Below are positions 1-13,265 of a stretch of DNA of 64,000 nucleotides, piece by piece. The translations under genes and the position numbers were made by a program. The notes under the pieces are model-generated. The model saw only the letters and a list, made by a program, of their open reading frames with translations. It made no database searches and was not told the DNA's origin. The stretch is from Pyrrhosoma nymphula. Taxonomy: Eukaryota; Arthropoda; Insecta; Odonata; Coenagrionidae. The stretch lies in NCBI GenBank assembly GCA_963573305.1, contig OY754329.1, positions 49,496,417-49,560,416 on the forward strand, read 5' to 3'. Every line of letters starts with the position of its first letter. The stretch's first letter is position 1.

Positions 1-2176
1 TGAGGAGAAGTGCAGGAGAGGGATAAATTTGGAGGAAAGCGGAGAAGCCATCGGAAGAGAGGGAAGAGTGGAGAAGGGATGAGAAGGGAAGGTTACAACA
101 CGGAATACTACCACCGATGAAAGAAGGCAGGAATTTTGGATTAGTCGTAACAGAATGTTTCGGAAGCTAGAAATAATGTTGATTCTTTTTTGTTCAGCCT
201 GGACAAGAAAGTCCCTTTATCATTTTCATTAATGAATAAGCATGTGAAAAGGAACCGCGGCGGCAACTTGATCGATGATCGTGGAATCAGGTAACTGCTC
301 TGATGTTTATGTTTTTGCTAATGTCGTAATCCATTCAGTGGAATCAAACATCGAAAGTAGAGAAACTGCGTAATTTAAATGAACACTCGCATTACGTTTA
401 TAAGTGTAATTAATGAGCGTTATAGCGGAAAGTTTTTGAGAGTTTGTAATGTATATATTTCATACTTCCAAATTGGTGGCTAAATTCTCAACGAATAATT
501 GACTTTTATCATCAGAAAATGTACCTATTCGTGGTAAATGTTTCATGTTGCATTATATTTATACATTATTTGATGGCACTTTGTCATCTAACAAGAGCTT
601 TTAGGAAATACTGAGCAACTGGGATTAAACGAAACGGAAAAGCAAGTTTTTGATTTTTCTCAGGATCGGGTAAACGTGATTAATGATAAAAATGTCTAAA
701 ATTTATGTTGAAAGATTCGTCATATTTAGTGTCTTTTCTACTTCCTGACTACGAGTTACAGTTAATTATAAAATATATTAAATGAAGCGGATATCTAAGT
801 AATGGCTTTCGCTACTGCATTAATTTGATCGAAGCATTTTAAACAAGTCTATTTGATCTATATGAACACAGTATTTCTGAAACTGTTCGTTGCTTTTTTT
901 TGCGTTGAATGCATTCTGCCTTCTTGAAGTTTGGCTTTACTTTCTTTCGTTTCTTATACTACTGTCAAGTGTATCCTCATAAATATATCCTCATAAGTGT
1001 AGAATATAATTGCTCCGATGCTCAGGTCATTAGCACATCACAGTTGAAAGTTATAATTGGCTTTCCTTTCCTATGTTCATCATTAATTGGAATAATGTGT
1101 TCACGTCGTTGGTGTAGCAGTTGATTTTCAGTTATCAAAATATATATTTTTGATTTTATTTTCTCATATATTTAACAGCATGCTTTATAAAGCTTTCAAA
1201 TGAGGCCAGCGTTTGTTAACGTTACCCTATCTGTTAAAGAAAATATATTTTAAATGCTTATTTAATCTTATAGTTTAAAGCGCGTAGTGAAATTATTCCT
1301 TTTGTTAGCGAAGGATATTCAACTTTGTCACCTTTCCTAAATTTCAAAGGGATGATTCGGTCTCGAAAGATTTATTTTCTATTCACGATGGCAAATTACT
1401 TTCGTAAAAAAGTGTTGACGCTGTAACGGATCGGAGAAAAAACCTACGGCCAAGTTGAAATGCATATATAAAAGGTTTGTGCACTGTTGCTGCGACAGTA
1501 TCTACTTCATCTGCTGTAGTTTTGATATATAAACCTTTGAGGTAGAATTTTAGCTGTAGCGGGATGCAGCTTCATTCGGTAGAAGTTGAAGGAGAAAGTG
1601 ATTGTGAAAACGGGTTGACTCAAGCAACAAGAATCTTCCGACTAATGGTATTAGAACAGAACCGCTGAAATGTCGAGGATTAAGTCATCAACACGCACTC
1701 TTTGTAGCTCACCCCACCTCCTGCTTCTCTCCCCATTCCCTTCTCCTGTACTTGTCTGTCGTTCCTCCCTTCCTCTCTTCCCTCCTCTCGCCCTCCCATC
1801 CTGCCCTCCCCTCAACGTTTGTCTGAGAGCGGGAATTTTAAGAGCCCTACGCTCACTATATAACCCTGCAGGATAGGGCGTGGGTGGATTTATTCCGAGC
1901 TCGCTTTATGGTACCCTCCCCGAACAAAGCTTGCCACTCGTCCAGGAAATTCTTAATTCGTGTCAGGTTTTGGCTATTAGAAAACTGCAGTCGTGCTTAT
2001 ATATTTTTGCCGGACAGAAGAAGGAGAACTTGGAAAAGGTTACTTCGTTTTTATGGATAAACCCTTAAAAAACTAGCGATTATTAAGAAAATAAGCGATT
2101 TTTACGAGGAAATATATTTATAACCCATGGTAGTCGGCTGACGATCTACCTACAGCACTCTGGAAAATATTTATTT
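1..2176. other. AT-rich interval, no gene seen
   Basis: No recognisable gene. The first 130 bases are purine-rich on the + strand. A pyrimidine-rich patch lies at about 1688-1820. A TATA-like box at 1465 is discussed among the rejected items. The short open frames at 909-1124 and 1670-2068 resemble no family I know; the second lies largely over the pyrimidine patch. Confidence 0.6.
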
Positions 2177-2272
2177 TTAACATAGGTTATCCGGGTATTC
2201 CGCCGGGTCAATTCTTCCATTGGCAACTATGGAAGAATTGACCAGGCGGAATTCCCAAATAACCTATGTTAA
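2177..2272. repeat. TTAA-flanked hairpin (MITE-like inverted repeat)
   Basis: Two arms of about 44 bases (2177-2220 and 2229-2272) are reverse complements with about four mismatches, around an 8-base loop. Each outer end reads TTAA followed by CATAGGTTAT. TTAA at both ends is the target-site signature of piggyBac-type insertion (established knowledge), but the terminal bases do not match the usual piggyBac CCC/CCY start, so the assignment is open. There is no coding capacity. It is either a tiny fold-back MITE or a structured RNA locus; the mismatches do not clearly favour one strand. Confidence 0.7.
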
Positions 2273-3290
2273 TTGCATTAGCCGAGAAAGCATTGGATCT
2301 TATTTAATACTTAGTTTTCTCACAAACTGACTCACTGTACATAATCCTAGGACATTTTTCCTGATACCATCATTGAAAACTCTCTTCTTAATGGTGTTCA
2401 ATTGTGTTCATAATTACCTTTAGTTTCATTTAAAGTTTTAATTCGAGTACTTTGCGATCTGAATCGTGGTCTAATAAAATATTAATTCATTTTCATAATA
2501 GATGCTTGCTCAAATTTAGGCAGCGAGTAAATAAAAATTATGAACCATTTAAAAACGCGGTAGCTCAATGAGCTAATTTAATTCGGCTAATTTTGAACGT
2601 AGAATCTAAAATCATGTAAGTTAGTAAAAATACAAGTAAACATTTTCCCTCTTTTCAAGAATGGCATTAGTAATTATTTTTTACATTAAAATTGGGGTTG
2701 ATTAATTGTAGTGTGTAGGAATATTTTTAGTATCATCTAGGTATCTTTTATTCGTGTGCTTACCTTTCAGTTGATCCCAATCATCCTCGTTTCAGCTATC
2801 ATTCAACCGCCTATGCCTGTGTACTGTGTGTTCAGGTTTTTTTGCGTAAATATCTTCTACATTTGCTGTATTTCCAATGCCATTCCTTGTTCAGGATTAC
2901 AACCATGAACTATTTTTTATTTGAATAAATTTAAATGCCGAAGCTTTAAGGCATTATTTTGTGTATAGCTGTATGGGCTTGCCAATGACTTACTAAGTCA
3001 TCTTTAGTTTTAATTTCCGTAGACTAATATGCCTAAGTTTTAATTGAAATATTATTTTATGTTATTTGGTGACCAACACTGAAGCGGTTAAATTTATTGC
3101 AAGGTTTTATTTTCTTTATCAATATGCCCACCAAAGAATTTCCCCTCGATTGCCACTGAATGTTTTGGTTAGAGAATTACGGTACAAAGCTTTATTCGTA
3201 CGCTCTGTTTAGCAGCTTTGAACATCAAACAGTAGCTTTCACTCATGAGGCATCTCAAAGATTCCTTTCATGGAATAAGCAGTACTTATA
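2273..3290. other. AT-rich interval, nothing recognised
   Basis: No open frame above 60 codons and no repeat that I recognise. A tRNA-like scrap near 2557 is too short to call. Confidence 0.5.
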
Positions 3291-3360
3291 CCAATGATTA
3301 ACACAGCTTAGTACTTTTCTGAAATATTTTAGAAAAGTACTAAGCTGTGTTAATCATGGT
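3291..3360. repeat. Near-perfect inverted repeat (27-bp stem)
   Basis: The left arm 3291-3320 and right arm 3331-3360 pair over 27 consecutive positions around a 10-base A/T-rich loop (3321-3330). The arms contain the string ACACAGCTTAGTACTTTTCT and its complement. Such perfection suggests either a recent fold-back element or selection on a hairpin RNA. No TIR/TSD pair was identified around it. The perfect stem is less typical of a classical animal pre-miRNA, which normally has bulges. Confidence 0.75.
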
Positions 3361-5225
3361 TACTAGTAACTTTTACGAAGTGAAGCCTGCAACAGTCAAG
3401 TATTAGCAGTACTGAGTTTTAGCGGCTCAGCTCTTCTTAGTTAATTATATTTTCCTCGTTTTGTTGTAAATCTTGTCTTTATTAAGCTCGATTTTATGTG
3501 ATTTAAAACAGGAAAATTGCATGGTGGTGTATTCAGCTCTATAAGTGACAGTTATTAATGTATGGATGGCGTTTTTTGTTGCTGGCGAGTACCTGTAGTT
3601 TGATAGTTCTCTTCTATTTCGTTTTTAAGTCGGGAGATTAAGATGAAAACATTTTTAAGCTCTCGTTCCAAAACGAAGAACGCGAATAGTAATTCACCAC
3701 TCATAGTTCTTGTAATATTTGCATTATAGGATTTGCCACGATTATTTCCCTGTTAGTAATAAAAAATATTCTTTCATAATTACAGTGAAATTATGATTTC
3801 ACCTTTAAGCCATGTGTCATCCATTAGAGTTCAATCTGACCTTATTAAACCACTAAATTGGTCACAATCTTTAGGCTGATGCTTCATTCCTATTTCCCTC
3901 GGTGTCCTATGGTGTCATGTAAAAAGCTGTTTGTAAAGATGGTAACTTATCTATAATCGAATGCCTATCAGTTTCTAAATATGCATTGTTTTGTCCACAG
4001 TTTCTGAATATGCATCGTTTAGTCCTATCAGCCAGCAAATGCATTTCCACTCCCTGGAAACTCACCCACATGGTGTCCATTAGATGCCTTCTACCTTTAT
4101 CCTAAGGTTTAAAGGCCAGAGGTTCTGCATTATAGTGATTGGTTGGAAAATTAGCACTCTATGATGGAGGCACGGATACGATTTTACCTTGGGTTCAAGA
4201 CGAATATATGCTCGAATACTTGTCTGAATAGTTGTGAAAATTGGTACATTCTTCATATTTTCAAACTACTGTGCTATAAGTACGCAGTAAAGGTTTATTC
4301 GACGAACTGTAAAGCGAACGTCGATGAATGTTATCAATTTTGAGTTCGTTTTAGTGAAAGTTACAATTGCAAAAGAAATCCATGGTTTGTATAGAATTTT
4401 CTTTGTAATTTTTCCTTGATATTCCCCGAATTTATCCCGTCTTCAATTTACAGTGTATACCGCTATAGCAATTACCCTCACTGAACTAATAGATTTTTTC
4501 TCTTTCATAAAATTTGGTAAAATGGCTCAAAAATGGCCCGCAGTGGAATGCTAAGCGAAATTGATAAATTTTTTTCAGGAATAAGTATGCTTATACATTA
4601 TGTTCAACATTTGACTTCATGAAATATTTCCGGCAGCATTTGAGGTGGGAAATTGACATCATATAGTATTATTTTTCTTCCTTATTTGTGTTTCCTGCAT
4701 AATCTTCTTCATAACCACACTAAAAATAGCAGCTGGATGTCAATGGACAGGTGGAAGCGATGCAATATACATTTCTGGGGTAGTTCATCAATCATTCAGC
4801 GTGAATAAAATCCTAGTCAACATCGTTTCTATAACGTCGTTAATAGCGTTTTGGAATCGTAGAGTGGTGGTGTCTCGTAGCGTTAGCAATTTCGTGCGCG
4901 ACCACTAAATCATCGCCTTCTCTTGCTACACGCAACATTTAATGAAATCCTTCGTGAAATTTCCATTTCAAGTATGTATGATTTATTCCGCTTGCGTGGA
5001 AAGGACTTTGGATTTTCGATGCAAGGCCCATCAAACTTGTCACTTGGTCGCTGTGCGAATATTTTATCACTTTGGAGCTCGTGCATCGAGCGCCGTATTA
5101 ATAGGTGGCAATCGAAAACCAAGCCCTCTCGACCGATTACCCTGCACCAATAACGCCAGCCACGAGGAAACCCCTCCAAAAGGTAAAAGCCGAGAAGGAT
5201 TTAACATTTAAAGCCTCCCTCTCTA
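3361..5225. other. AT-rich interval with a higher-GC patch
   Basis: No gene recognised. About 4860-5215 is richer in GC and CpG than its surroundings and holds overlapping short open frames on both strands (4910-5211). None resembles a known family and the frames compete with each other, so I do not call a gene. It could be a conserved non-coding or regulatory patch. Confidence 0.5.
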
Positions 5226-5895
5226 CACACAGCACATGAAACCATTTTAGTTCCAACATTTCTCTCCTAACATGCCTCAAAACCCAGGCCACCCTCTTCA
5301 CCCACCCTCAAGTTAAACCCCCCACCCTGTTGGTGGCTTGATACACACTTCTACACTTGCACACATCAACTCTCTCCTCTGTCCCCTGAATTCCTCCCTC
5401 TGTCCCTCCCCCTCCCTCCGCCTCTCTATATCCCCGAGACATTTAATTACCAAAGCCCGAAATATCGCGAAACGCGATCCGCCGAACAAAGCACTTGGTC
5501 CAGGGCATTCACTATAGTGACGGGACTCACCTTTCAAGCTGTCCGGTCCCATTGTTCCCCGCTCTGGTTCTTGCCCACGCCCCCTCACCCTCTTTCCATT
5601 TTCCACCTCTCATACTCCTCGTTCCCACCCTTCCCGAACGGCGTTCCAAACCATCCCCGCCTCCCGTTCGCTCGCTCGCCACCCCCAAAAACTCAACACT
5701 TTCGAACGCGCGTCGATATTTCCTCCCACATCCCTCCCGACCCTGCCATACTTCACCACCCGTCTCTCCTCTCGTGCACATAGCAATACTCGCCCCGTTA
5801 TCCAACTCTCCGGTTTCTCTCCTCATCATCCGTCGTCCTCCCCAGTGGTCTTCCCCACCCCGCATTCCCCTACCTACTCTCCCCTTAAACTATAT
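5226..5895. repeat. Pyrimidine-rich low-complexity island
   Basis: The + strand is dominated by C and T runs (CCCTCCC, TCTCTC, CCACCC) interrupted by CpG-containing words. Open frames of 88-135 codons on the + strand are Pro/Ser-rich, and those on the other strand Gly/Arg/Glu-rich, as expected from composition alone. No domain is recognisable. Confidence 0.6.
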
Positions 5896-7913
5896 ATCAT
5901 AAGCTGCCTGCGCTATCACCAGAAGCAATTCCATCTCCGGGGTTCTATATATACCGATCTTACGAGCGAACCCTACTGGAGGGGTTGGAGGGAGGGATGG
6001 AGTGAGAGGGGTTAGTTTGTCGGTGTATGCAGAGGTGGGCGTGCGTGGGAGAGGTGGATTTGTTGAAAGGGGACAGATATCGTGGTCGGGCAGCTGGGGG
6101 CTGAGTGGGTAGGGGAAAGACCACAAACACAATAAGGGGGTCGTTTGAAGAAATACTGATTTGAAAGGCCCCCAAAGGGCGCATATTGGACTTTAAACGG
6201 TATAGAGTGAAATGGATAGTGTTATGAACTCCAGCTATGTAATCTATTGTGTGGGAAATATTGATCATTAGTTACGTGCCAGTTCCTTTCAGAAGTCAGG
6301 GATAACCGATGGTTTTGAAAGCAAAATTTTCTCCAAGCGTAATGGACTCTTCAGGTGTGGAAAACGCGGAAAGTAGTGGCAGTTATGATATAACTTAAAG
6401 AGTTTTGAAGCATTCAGTGTTATTTTTCACGCGTCCTGTGCGAAATAATTAATAGGGCGTTTTGTGAGCGTGACTTTGCGTCATGGAAATGGCATGATTA
6501 ATGTATCTCCTATTGTATACAAGAATAAATGCAAACAGATTTATCAGCTTTTAGAAGACTTCATTGACTTCCTATACCTCACGTTTGATAAAATAATTTC
6601 TCTCATTTTTCAAACCTAATACAGGTGTTACTTGTAAAATGGGTACTTAAATAATCACTTTGCTCCCTTTTTTATTCACCGAAGGCTTTTAGAGTAGAGG
6701 AAGAGGAACTTAAAGCATAAGATCTTACCAAAATTCGTTGAATAACTGTGATATTAATTCCTTCCTTTTGTTATTTTAAGATTTATGGCCAGCTCACATA
6801 ATTAAACACCGTGTCTTTTGATAAAAATGTTCCATGATTTGAAATAATAGCGTATTTTCTGAAATGATTTTTATAGGTAGCCGATCTTTACGTGGTACAT
6901 ATCAACCCAAATGAGAGTTATTGCATTTGTATTTGCAAGTGCATTGTGAAAGTTTTCCGCATTTACAATCTTAATGGTAGAGAGTTTACAGAGAAATACT
7001 TTAAGTTTCGACTTGCAGTGGTAGGGTTCAGATTGATGGAAAATCGGTTTTGCGCAGGAGAACGAATGGGATGCGGCAATGATAGACGAGGAGTGATAAA
7101 ATGCGTGCTTTTGTTGGCACTTGGGTAAAGATTCCATTATCTTGCTGCTTATACTCGTTTTTTTTAGTTTGCACATTTTACGTAGACTCTTATCTCAGGC
7201 AATACTTCCTCCCATATAGCGGTTATTTGTGAGTAAAACTTAGCTTGATTGAGAGAACGGAATGGTGGATGATAGTGAGTTGCAATGCTAATAAATGGAG
7301 TAAAAGACCAAGTCCAGATTGTTGTCATAGGTGTGGATATGCTTGTAGTATTTCTTTCGGTCTGTCTATGAATCGGTGAGTTTTTATGAATTTCGCCGTG
7401 TTTGAGGAGTTAGTTGCGGGCAAATGGATTAAGGAACTCGGGGATTGGCTTGGTGTGATGACTAGAGTTCTGAGTGAATGTGAAAAATAGATACTAATTT
7501 TTTCTCATTGATTATTACCTAGGTGTTCTCTGGTAGAAATATTGGTTGCGACGCGATATAGTTTTTAATTCTATGCATGTATTATATACTAGTAGGTAGT
7601 GTTTGAACGAAAGATAGCCTCAACTCAATTTTTGATTATCTATTTCTACCTCTAGACTATCACTCTTAAAGAGTTATTTATCAGTTTATTTTTTGCGTTC
7701 TTTATGATCTTTGAACATATTTTTACAGGCTATTTAAATATACTGAGGATAAAATCACAGTTTAAAAATTAAAAAACAAATAAAACATCATCAAGAGTCC
7801 ATATTCACCAAGGCATCGACTGAGCATGGAATCTGACCGACAAGGTACTCCTTTTGTGGTGATCGTTAGTTAAATCAATCGACGATATTGAAATCAAGTG
7901 ATACCATCTCCCA
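5896..7913. other. AT-rich interval, no gene seen
   Basis: A G-rich purine patch at about 5975-6130 follows the pyrimidine island directly, reversing the strand skew. The remainder is AT-rich with only short unsupported frames (for example 6871-7176, both strands). Confidence 0.5.
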
Positions 7914-7985
7914 CATAGGAAAAATCATTCGCCTTAAATTTTCCTCTGTGGAATATCGCACTTATGTGCACTTGCGGGTGACTCC
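7914..7985 (+). repeat. Dispersed repeat, copy 1 (matches 63178-63260)
   Basis: The 44 bases at 7942-7985, containing TCCTCTGTGGAATATCGCAC, match 63217-63260 at 43 of 44 positions. The upstream AGGAAAAATCATTC is also shared, but this copy lacks about 12 bases of the central spacer and most of the left hairpin arm seen in the other copy. It is a truncated member of the same short interspersed family. Confidence 0.75.
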
Positions 7986-8429
7986 ATCTCCTTGAGTATT
8001 CTATCGTTGAATTAATATTCTGTAGTACTTAGTATTATGGTGTGTAATAATTTACATACCTTTATGCAATATTTATCGAAACTATGATATAGTTCATTGC
8101 CAAGTAACTGCACGGTGAAAAACAACGTGCCTTACCTTTAAGTGTTCGAAAGAAATGTGGTGGAGCTACAAACATCTGTAATTAATTAATGGCTTAGCTT
8201 TCAGAGAAACAGCTCTGGAAGGGAATATATCTGGGAAAATGAATAGAAGGAATAAGAAGACGTCTTACGACAAGGAAAAGGAGTAAATGCGTGATAGTAT
8301 GGGTGGTTGTGGGAGAAAAAACGTCCCATATTCTGTTAGTGGAAATTTGTTTAAATTTATTTTTCTGATGCAAATGCATTTAGGGTGAAAATTATGCGAA
8401 GAATGGGGAATGGACGCGGCTACTAATAA
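7986..8429. other. AT-rich interval, nothing recognised
   Basis: No supported gene or repeat. Confidence 0.5.
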
Positions 8430-9090
8430 ATAAGCGCGTAGTAGAATTAAATGGAGAAAATGGGATGGTTGGGGGGGGGGGGGAATGGGCTGAGATCGGG
8501 AATGGGATTGGTAAAAGTGGAAGGAAAGTCTTGGTCGGATCGAGAGGAAGAGAAAGAGAGTCGACAGGGGTGCGTTTTAGGCCCCGCTTCCTTCTCCACT
8601 TTGCTCTCTTGTGGAGTATATGCCGATAGGTTTGGGGAGGGGTAGGAGATGGGGGAGAAGATATGGCATTGGCGAGAGGGGGACGGTAGAGGGCCAGAAG
8701 CATAAAGGCTTCCCCAAAATTACGAATAATTCACAGTTGAACGCGCCGATATCTCACCCTCCCTCCCTGCCCCCATCTCCCAGGGCCAATACGCTCACAC
8801 GCTCGACCTCGGCTCCTCTCAGAATCCCAACATTGCCGGCTGCCCTCCCTCTCCCCCATTCCCGAGGCAGTACCCTTCTCCCGTTCCCCTCCCCCTTCTC
8901 TCTTTACCCACCCGCACCCTGTGCCTTCGACCTTCGATTTCACACCCCTCCCCAGCGACGAGCCAATGAATGGGACCCAATTGATTCCACGGCGCCCCAT
9001 CCACTCATTTCCTCACTCTGGGATTTCTTCCCCTTCCCTCCAACCCATTCCATCCACCATCGTCACCTCTGCAGCTCTTTATCCTGAATC
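8430..9090. repeat. Purine-rich to pyrimidine-rich skew-switch island
   Basis: About 8430-8700 is purine-rich on + (including a run of 13 G at 8471-8483). From about 8750 to 9080 it becomes strongly pyrimidine-rich (CCCTCCC, CTCTCCCCC). Open frames up to 158 codons cross it but translate to Pro/Ser/Leu or Gly/Arg/Glu low-complexity sequence. I regard them as composition artefacts. Confidence 0.6.
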
Positions 9091-10423
9091 CATTCTCCTT
9101 TCACTCAATGGAAACTAACAGTTCGTAGGACTTTTTCTCTTCGTACCTATCCATTCTCGCTGTTTTTTTGTCTATCTGTAGTATATTTATCCTATACTCT
9201 TCAGCATATGTTATCGGATATTTTTAGTGGTAGATACCATTTCGTGGTCATTTCACTCTGTTGCAATAGCCGATTTGAGGAGGGGCAGTTGTTACCTTAA
9301 AATATTGACTTCCTGGCTGCGTTAAGATTTTGCAGTAAATTGAGCATTTTTTGCGGCATAGGTATATACATATATATATATATTTTTTCTCCCCCTTTTA
9401 CAAATTTAAAATTTTGCCTTTTTTAAACTCTTTTTTCTCAATAGCTGCTAAAAACGTTTTACGCTAAGCCTTTGAAAATGTTTGTTTGTTTATTCGATTT
9501 TAAATTTTTGCTATAGATTAATTGGACTACTATTGCTTTCTCAAGAAGGGAAAATTCTAGCTGTCTTTTCAGATGAATATAATTAATTACGTCTCTGGAG
9601 CAATTTTAAATTAATGATTCTAACCGTCCTGTGTTCTTATCTTAGCTATCTTTTACACGTTCCTCGAATGTTTTTCCTTTCTACTAGTTCAGTGGTTAAT
9701 ATGGACTTGAATGTGGTTACCTTTGCCTAAAATGTTTTAATGGATTAAAAGGTGCGTTGCCACTTCCTAATGGACCTATACACTCAGTCCAACTCCGCGA
9801 AATAATGTCGTTGCCATTTTGTATATTTAATCATAATATTGGTTCATTTGCAAACATTGGAGTATCTCCTTTTTATCTGGTTTTATTTTATCTTTCTGGC
9901 ATTTTAACATATCTCTTGGAATTTATTTGCCCTACGAGCTACAAAACATTGATGAAATTGTGCTATGGTGACGGCATTATTTGGGACCATAGGATGGCAT
10001 GCATTCCACTCTCAGTCTGGTAGCTCAAATTTTTTAAATTATACGTTTATATAATAATTAATTTGGCTACCTATTCATTCATGGTATTGTACGAATAATT
10101 TTTATTGAAATATTTTATTTCCCCCTCTAATATCCTGAAATATTATTAATATTCCATTTTCACTTATGCCTCCATTTATTATTATTCATTTGGTAAATCT
10201 ATGGTTCATTCCTCGAGAATCGACCCAAATAATTTGCAGCATCTCACTTTTCAGCTTCTTTTTGTTTTTCATTTCCCATTGATGTCTCGAACTGCTTCCG
10301 TTCGTTTTTCCTCCAGGGCCCTTCACCATAAACCTCGCCTTTTTACCCTCGTTCTCCTCGTACTCGTTTCCTTTCAACCCCATAGCTAAACCGCCCTCCA
10401 GTGTGAAGTGACTAAATAAATAA
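9091..10423. other. AT-rich interval, no gene seen
   Basis: Contains a TA microsatellite at about 9363-9382. The hydrophobic 88-codon frame at 9757-10023 is not recognisable and has no supporting context. Confidence 0.5.
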
Positions 10424-11040
10424 ATGTATTATTTCAACCCATTCCCTTTCATACTTTCCTCTTGCCTTCCGTTTCAATTCGTTCCTTGCTCCCTTGAGCC
10501 TTCCTTGCCCTCCTCTTTTCTTTTGCTCCCAGTCCCCTTTTTCACCCCCTTCCTTTCCCCGTTTTCGGTGCCGGTATGTTTCGGGGATTTTGGACAACTC
10601 CCCTCTATCCATTCGTCCTCGCAAGCAATGCTTCCTCACCCGCCAGCCACCCCTCATCGTTGCCACCCCCCTGCCCCCAAACAGGATCCCCTCCAATTTA
10701 AACGCTCAATAAATATTGCGAACCAGGGGATTGTTTAGACATTGCTCGGATATCTGAAACACCATGGTCCACTGTGCTGAATTCAATGGATGATTCGAAC
10801 TCCGATTGTTTGTCAGGCGGCAACGATGGGTTTGGGGGAGAGTCTTTTGGAGGGCGGCATGATGTCGAGCGATATGGATTTATTATTCTCGGCTATGCCG
10901 CACCCCTCACGGCGAAGTGCGAGAGGGGGAGAGAAAAAAGCGGCGCCATTGTTATTGTTTGTAATTGGCCATGACCACCGTAAGCGAGGAATGAAAGGAC
11001 TTTCACTTCGGTCGGAGGAGCAAGTGCATGAGGGGTAAAA
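10424..11040. other. Pyrimidine-rich island followed by higher-GC patch
   Basis: 10424-10700 is C/T-rich on +. 10760-11040 is mixed, GC-richer sequence with overlapping frames of 66-82 codons that I cannot relate to any family. The second part could be regulatory or an unrecognised exon; nothing visible decides it. Confidence 0.4.
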
Positions 11041-13079
11041 AGTCTTTTAGTGCCCTTGTGACTCAATTTCTTTTTTGGGGTGTGGTATTGTGGCCGTAGT
11101 TTCAATAAACCCACCTTCCTTCCCCGTTTCTTCAATATTATTCGTATGTTGAGGCTTTAGAACGTTTATTCAGCAGATATTGAACATGCGAGCATATTAA
11201 AATATGATCCTAGATAGGCGGATTGCCGTTACTTTTTTTTTACCAATTGCGAATGATTATTATCATACAATGTTCTCAGTCCCCGGTTGGTGTAGTGAAT
11301 AGTTCCTAAAAAGGGCTTTTTGGTACCATATTTTCTTGCTCCGCGTAGCAACGTTTATGTAGAAATGGGACGGATTTTTCGATTTTTTCTCTGATACTTT
11401 AACCACCCATTGATTGAACTAACATTAATTTGCCGATAAATGTTACCTTCAAGGCAAGAATTGTCTTCCAATCCTATTTGGCAGGATGCAATATTTGAAA
11501 ATGTTTTACCGCCATATTGAGTAGTGATATTATAGTTTGGCTAACATCATAATATTACATTTGACATTACGGCATGCTGTTTTCCTTCAGTAGCTCTTTG
11601 TTGATCTCAGAAAGTTTATTTAGTTTCCAGCTCCTAAGAAAAATTTCAACCAGTGTTTTATGGTGCTAGTACCGTGACCACATTCCTGCTTTAATGAACC
11701 CAAAGGTAAGAAGAGAAAAGAATTACACAAGAAATAAGACTTCATTTCGAAATGTCGTACGTGAAAAGACTTACTTATGGATGTAGTTCCCGCCAGGTAT
11801 TTCTTGGACAAATACGTGCTATTAAAGAAGGCATACGATGAAGATAAGCATACGGATTTAACCTCATATCTTTACAGCTTAGCTCTAATCGCGCCACACT
11901 AAGCGATTCACTTCTGATTTTCCCGCTTTAGTTTAGAGGGAAAAAGTTATTATTAGGTGAATGGGAAAGATAAAATGGTAAACGTACTAGAGTGATATTA
12001 AATTCACCTTACGTAATGAAGTTAATGTGCTGGTTAAATATCCTTGACATATCTTTGGTAAATATTTCAAGAATTGGACATTTTTTCACTAATATACATC
12101 ATAGATAAGGAATCAAATGGTTATGTAAAAACATTCCACACGTACATATTATTCTCCCACTTCGTTTTATGCACTTATTATGTATAATTACTATTTATTT
12201 TGCACTTATTATGTACTTTTTTTAAATTAGCTTTACGTACAGCATCGTAGAAATTCTAGTGATCCGCTAGTAATGCGCTGAATATTAGTTTATTACTAAT
12301 ATTATCTCTTTTATCTTTTCTTAAGCATAAAAATAGTACCATACTGGAATAGCTGTAAATAACTTGTATCCACATAATTTTTATTTTTCACAGCCTAGAT
12401 TCCGTTTTTGTACAACGCCATCAGGTGTACATAATGCAGAAAGGTCAGACGTACATTTAGGGACGTGCAGTGAGTGAAGGAGATTACTCAGTGAATCCTA
12501 CCACCAATGCACGCCTATGTATAAACAAAAACCTATGTCGTGAAACAAAGTTACGTGGAAACAGTAATATATATATACATCGTTCTTTTATGATGAAGTC
12601 CACAAAGTCACGCTACAAACAACTGGTTGTAAAATAGCCGGGAAATGTATCCGGTGAAACCGTGGAAACAAAGGCATATAATATGTATCTGTAACCGAGT
12701 GGCCACACTATGTTAAGAATCCTCCATTTAAGTAGCCAAAAATTAACTAAATACATTCACGTCCACTCTGTTCAACTTGAGCGATTTAAGAGCACGTTTA
12801 AAAAAGGTTAACCCCACGAGGACGCTTTAGAACGGCATAGCAATTTACGCTCTAGCAAGCATATTTGACATATTCTTCGTGAATATATGTGCGTGCAAAT
12901 AAAACTATGGCGTACGCACTCGCCCGGAATAAAAACTGTCCGGAATAATAGTCTCATCCAGAGAAAACCCCCTCTGGGGGACAGCACGAGGTCCAGCGAC
13001 AACAGCACTCTGCGACACTCATGCGGAACAACTGCTCCCAAAACACCAGGGCATGCGGAATGTTCAAGCGTGCTCGGTT
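11041..13079. other. AT-rich interval, no gene seen
   Basis: No supported gene. A short palindromic AT stretch lies near 12283-12306. The 12808-13041 minus frame has no recognisable similarity. Confidence 0.5.
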
Positions 13080-13265
13080 TCTACGTCCTCCCGGCCCCAA
13101 TCCTATCTCCCCTCCACGCACCCACTCCAACCACCCCCCCCCCCCCTACCCATCCCCCGTACCCATCGTCTCCTTTTCTCTCGGTCCCACGCACTTCGTT
13201 CCACGGAGGTAATACACTCACTCCTCTCACTCCAACCTGTTTCCTCTTCAGAGAAACGCCAATGG
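13080..13265. repeat. Pyrimidine-rich island with C13 run
   Basis: C/T-rich on +, including 13 consecutive C at 13134-13146. Overlapping frames of 63-128 codons are low complexity. Confidence 0.6.

Noticed and set aside
1..130. Open + frame ending EGYNTEYYHR-stop at the window start
   Set aside because: Purine-rich low complexity; I could not tie it to any LINE or host protein family.
1465..1500. TATATAAAAGG box with a CAGT initiator-like site about 31 bases downstream
   Set aside because: The spacing is right for a core promoter, but such matches are expected by chance in AT-rich DNA and no gene follows.
2557..2590. tRNA-like GGTAGCTCAATGAGC
   Set aside because: Resembles a tRNA D arm, but nothing else of a tRNA or SINE follows.
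8611..9087. 158-codon plus frame in the skew-switch island
   Set aside because: Composition-driven Pro/Ser sequence spanning an abrupt change from purine to pyrimidine; no motif.
11281..11310. A-box-like TTGGTGTAGTGAATAG
   Set aside because: No B box downstream; a single short match is expected by chance.
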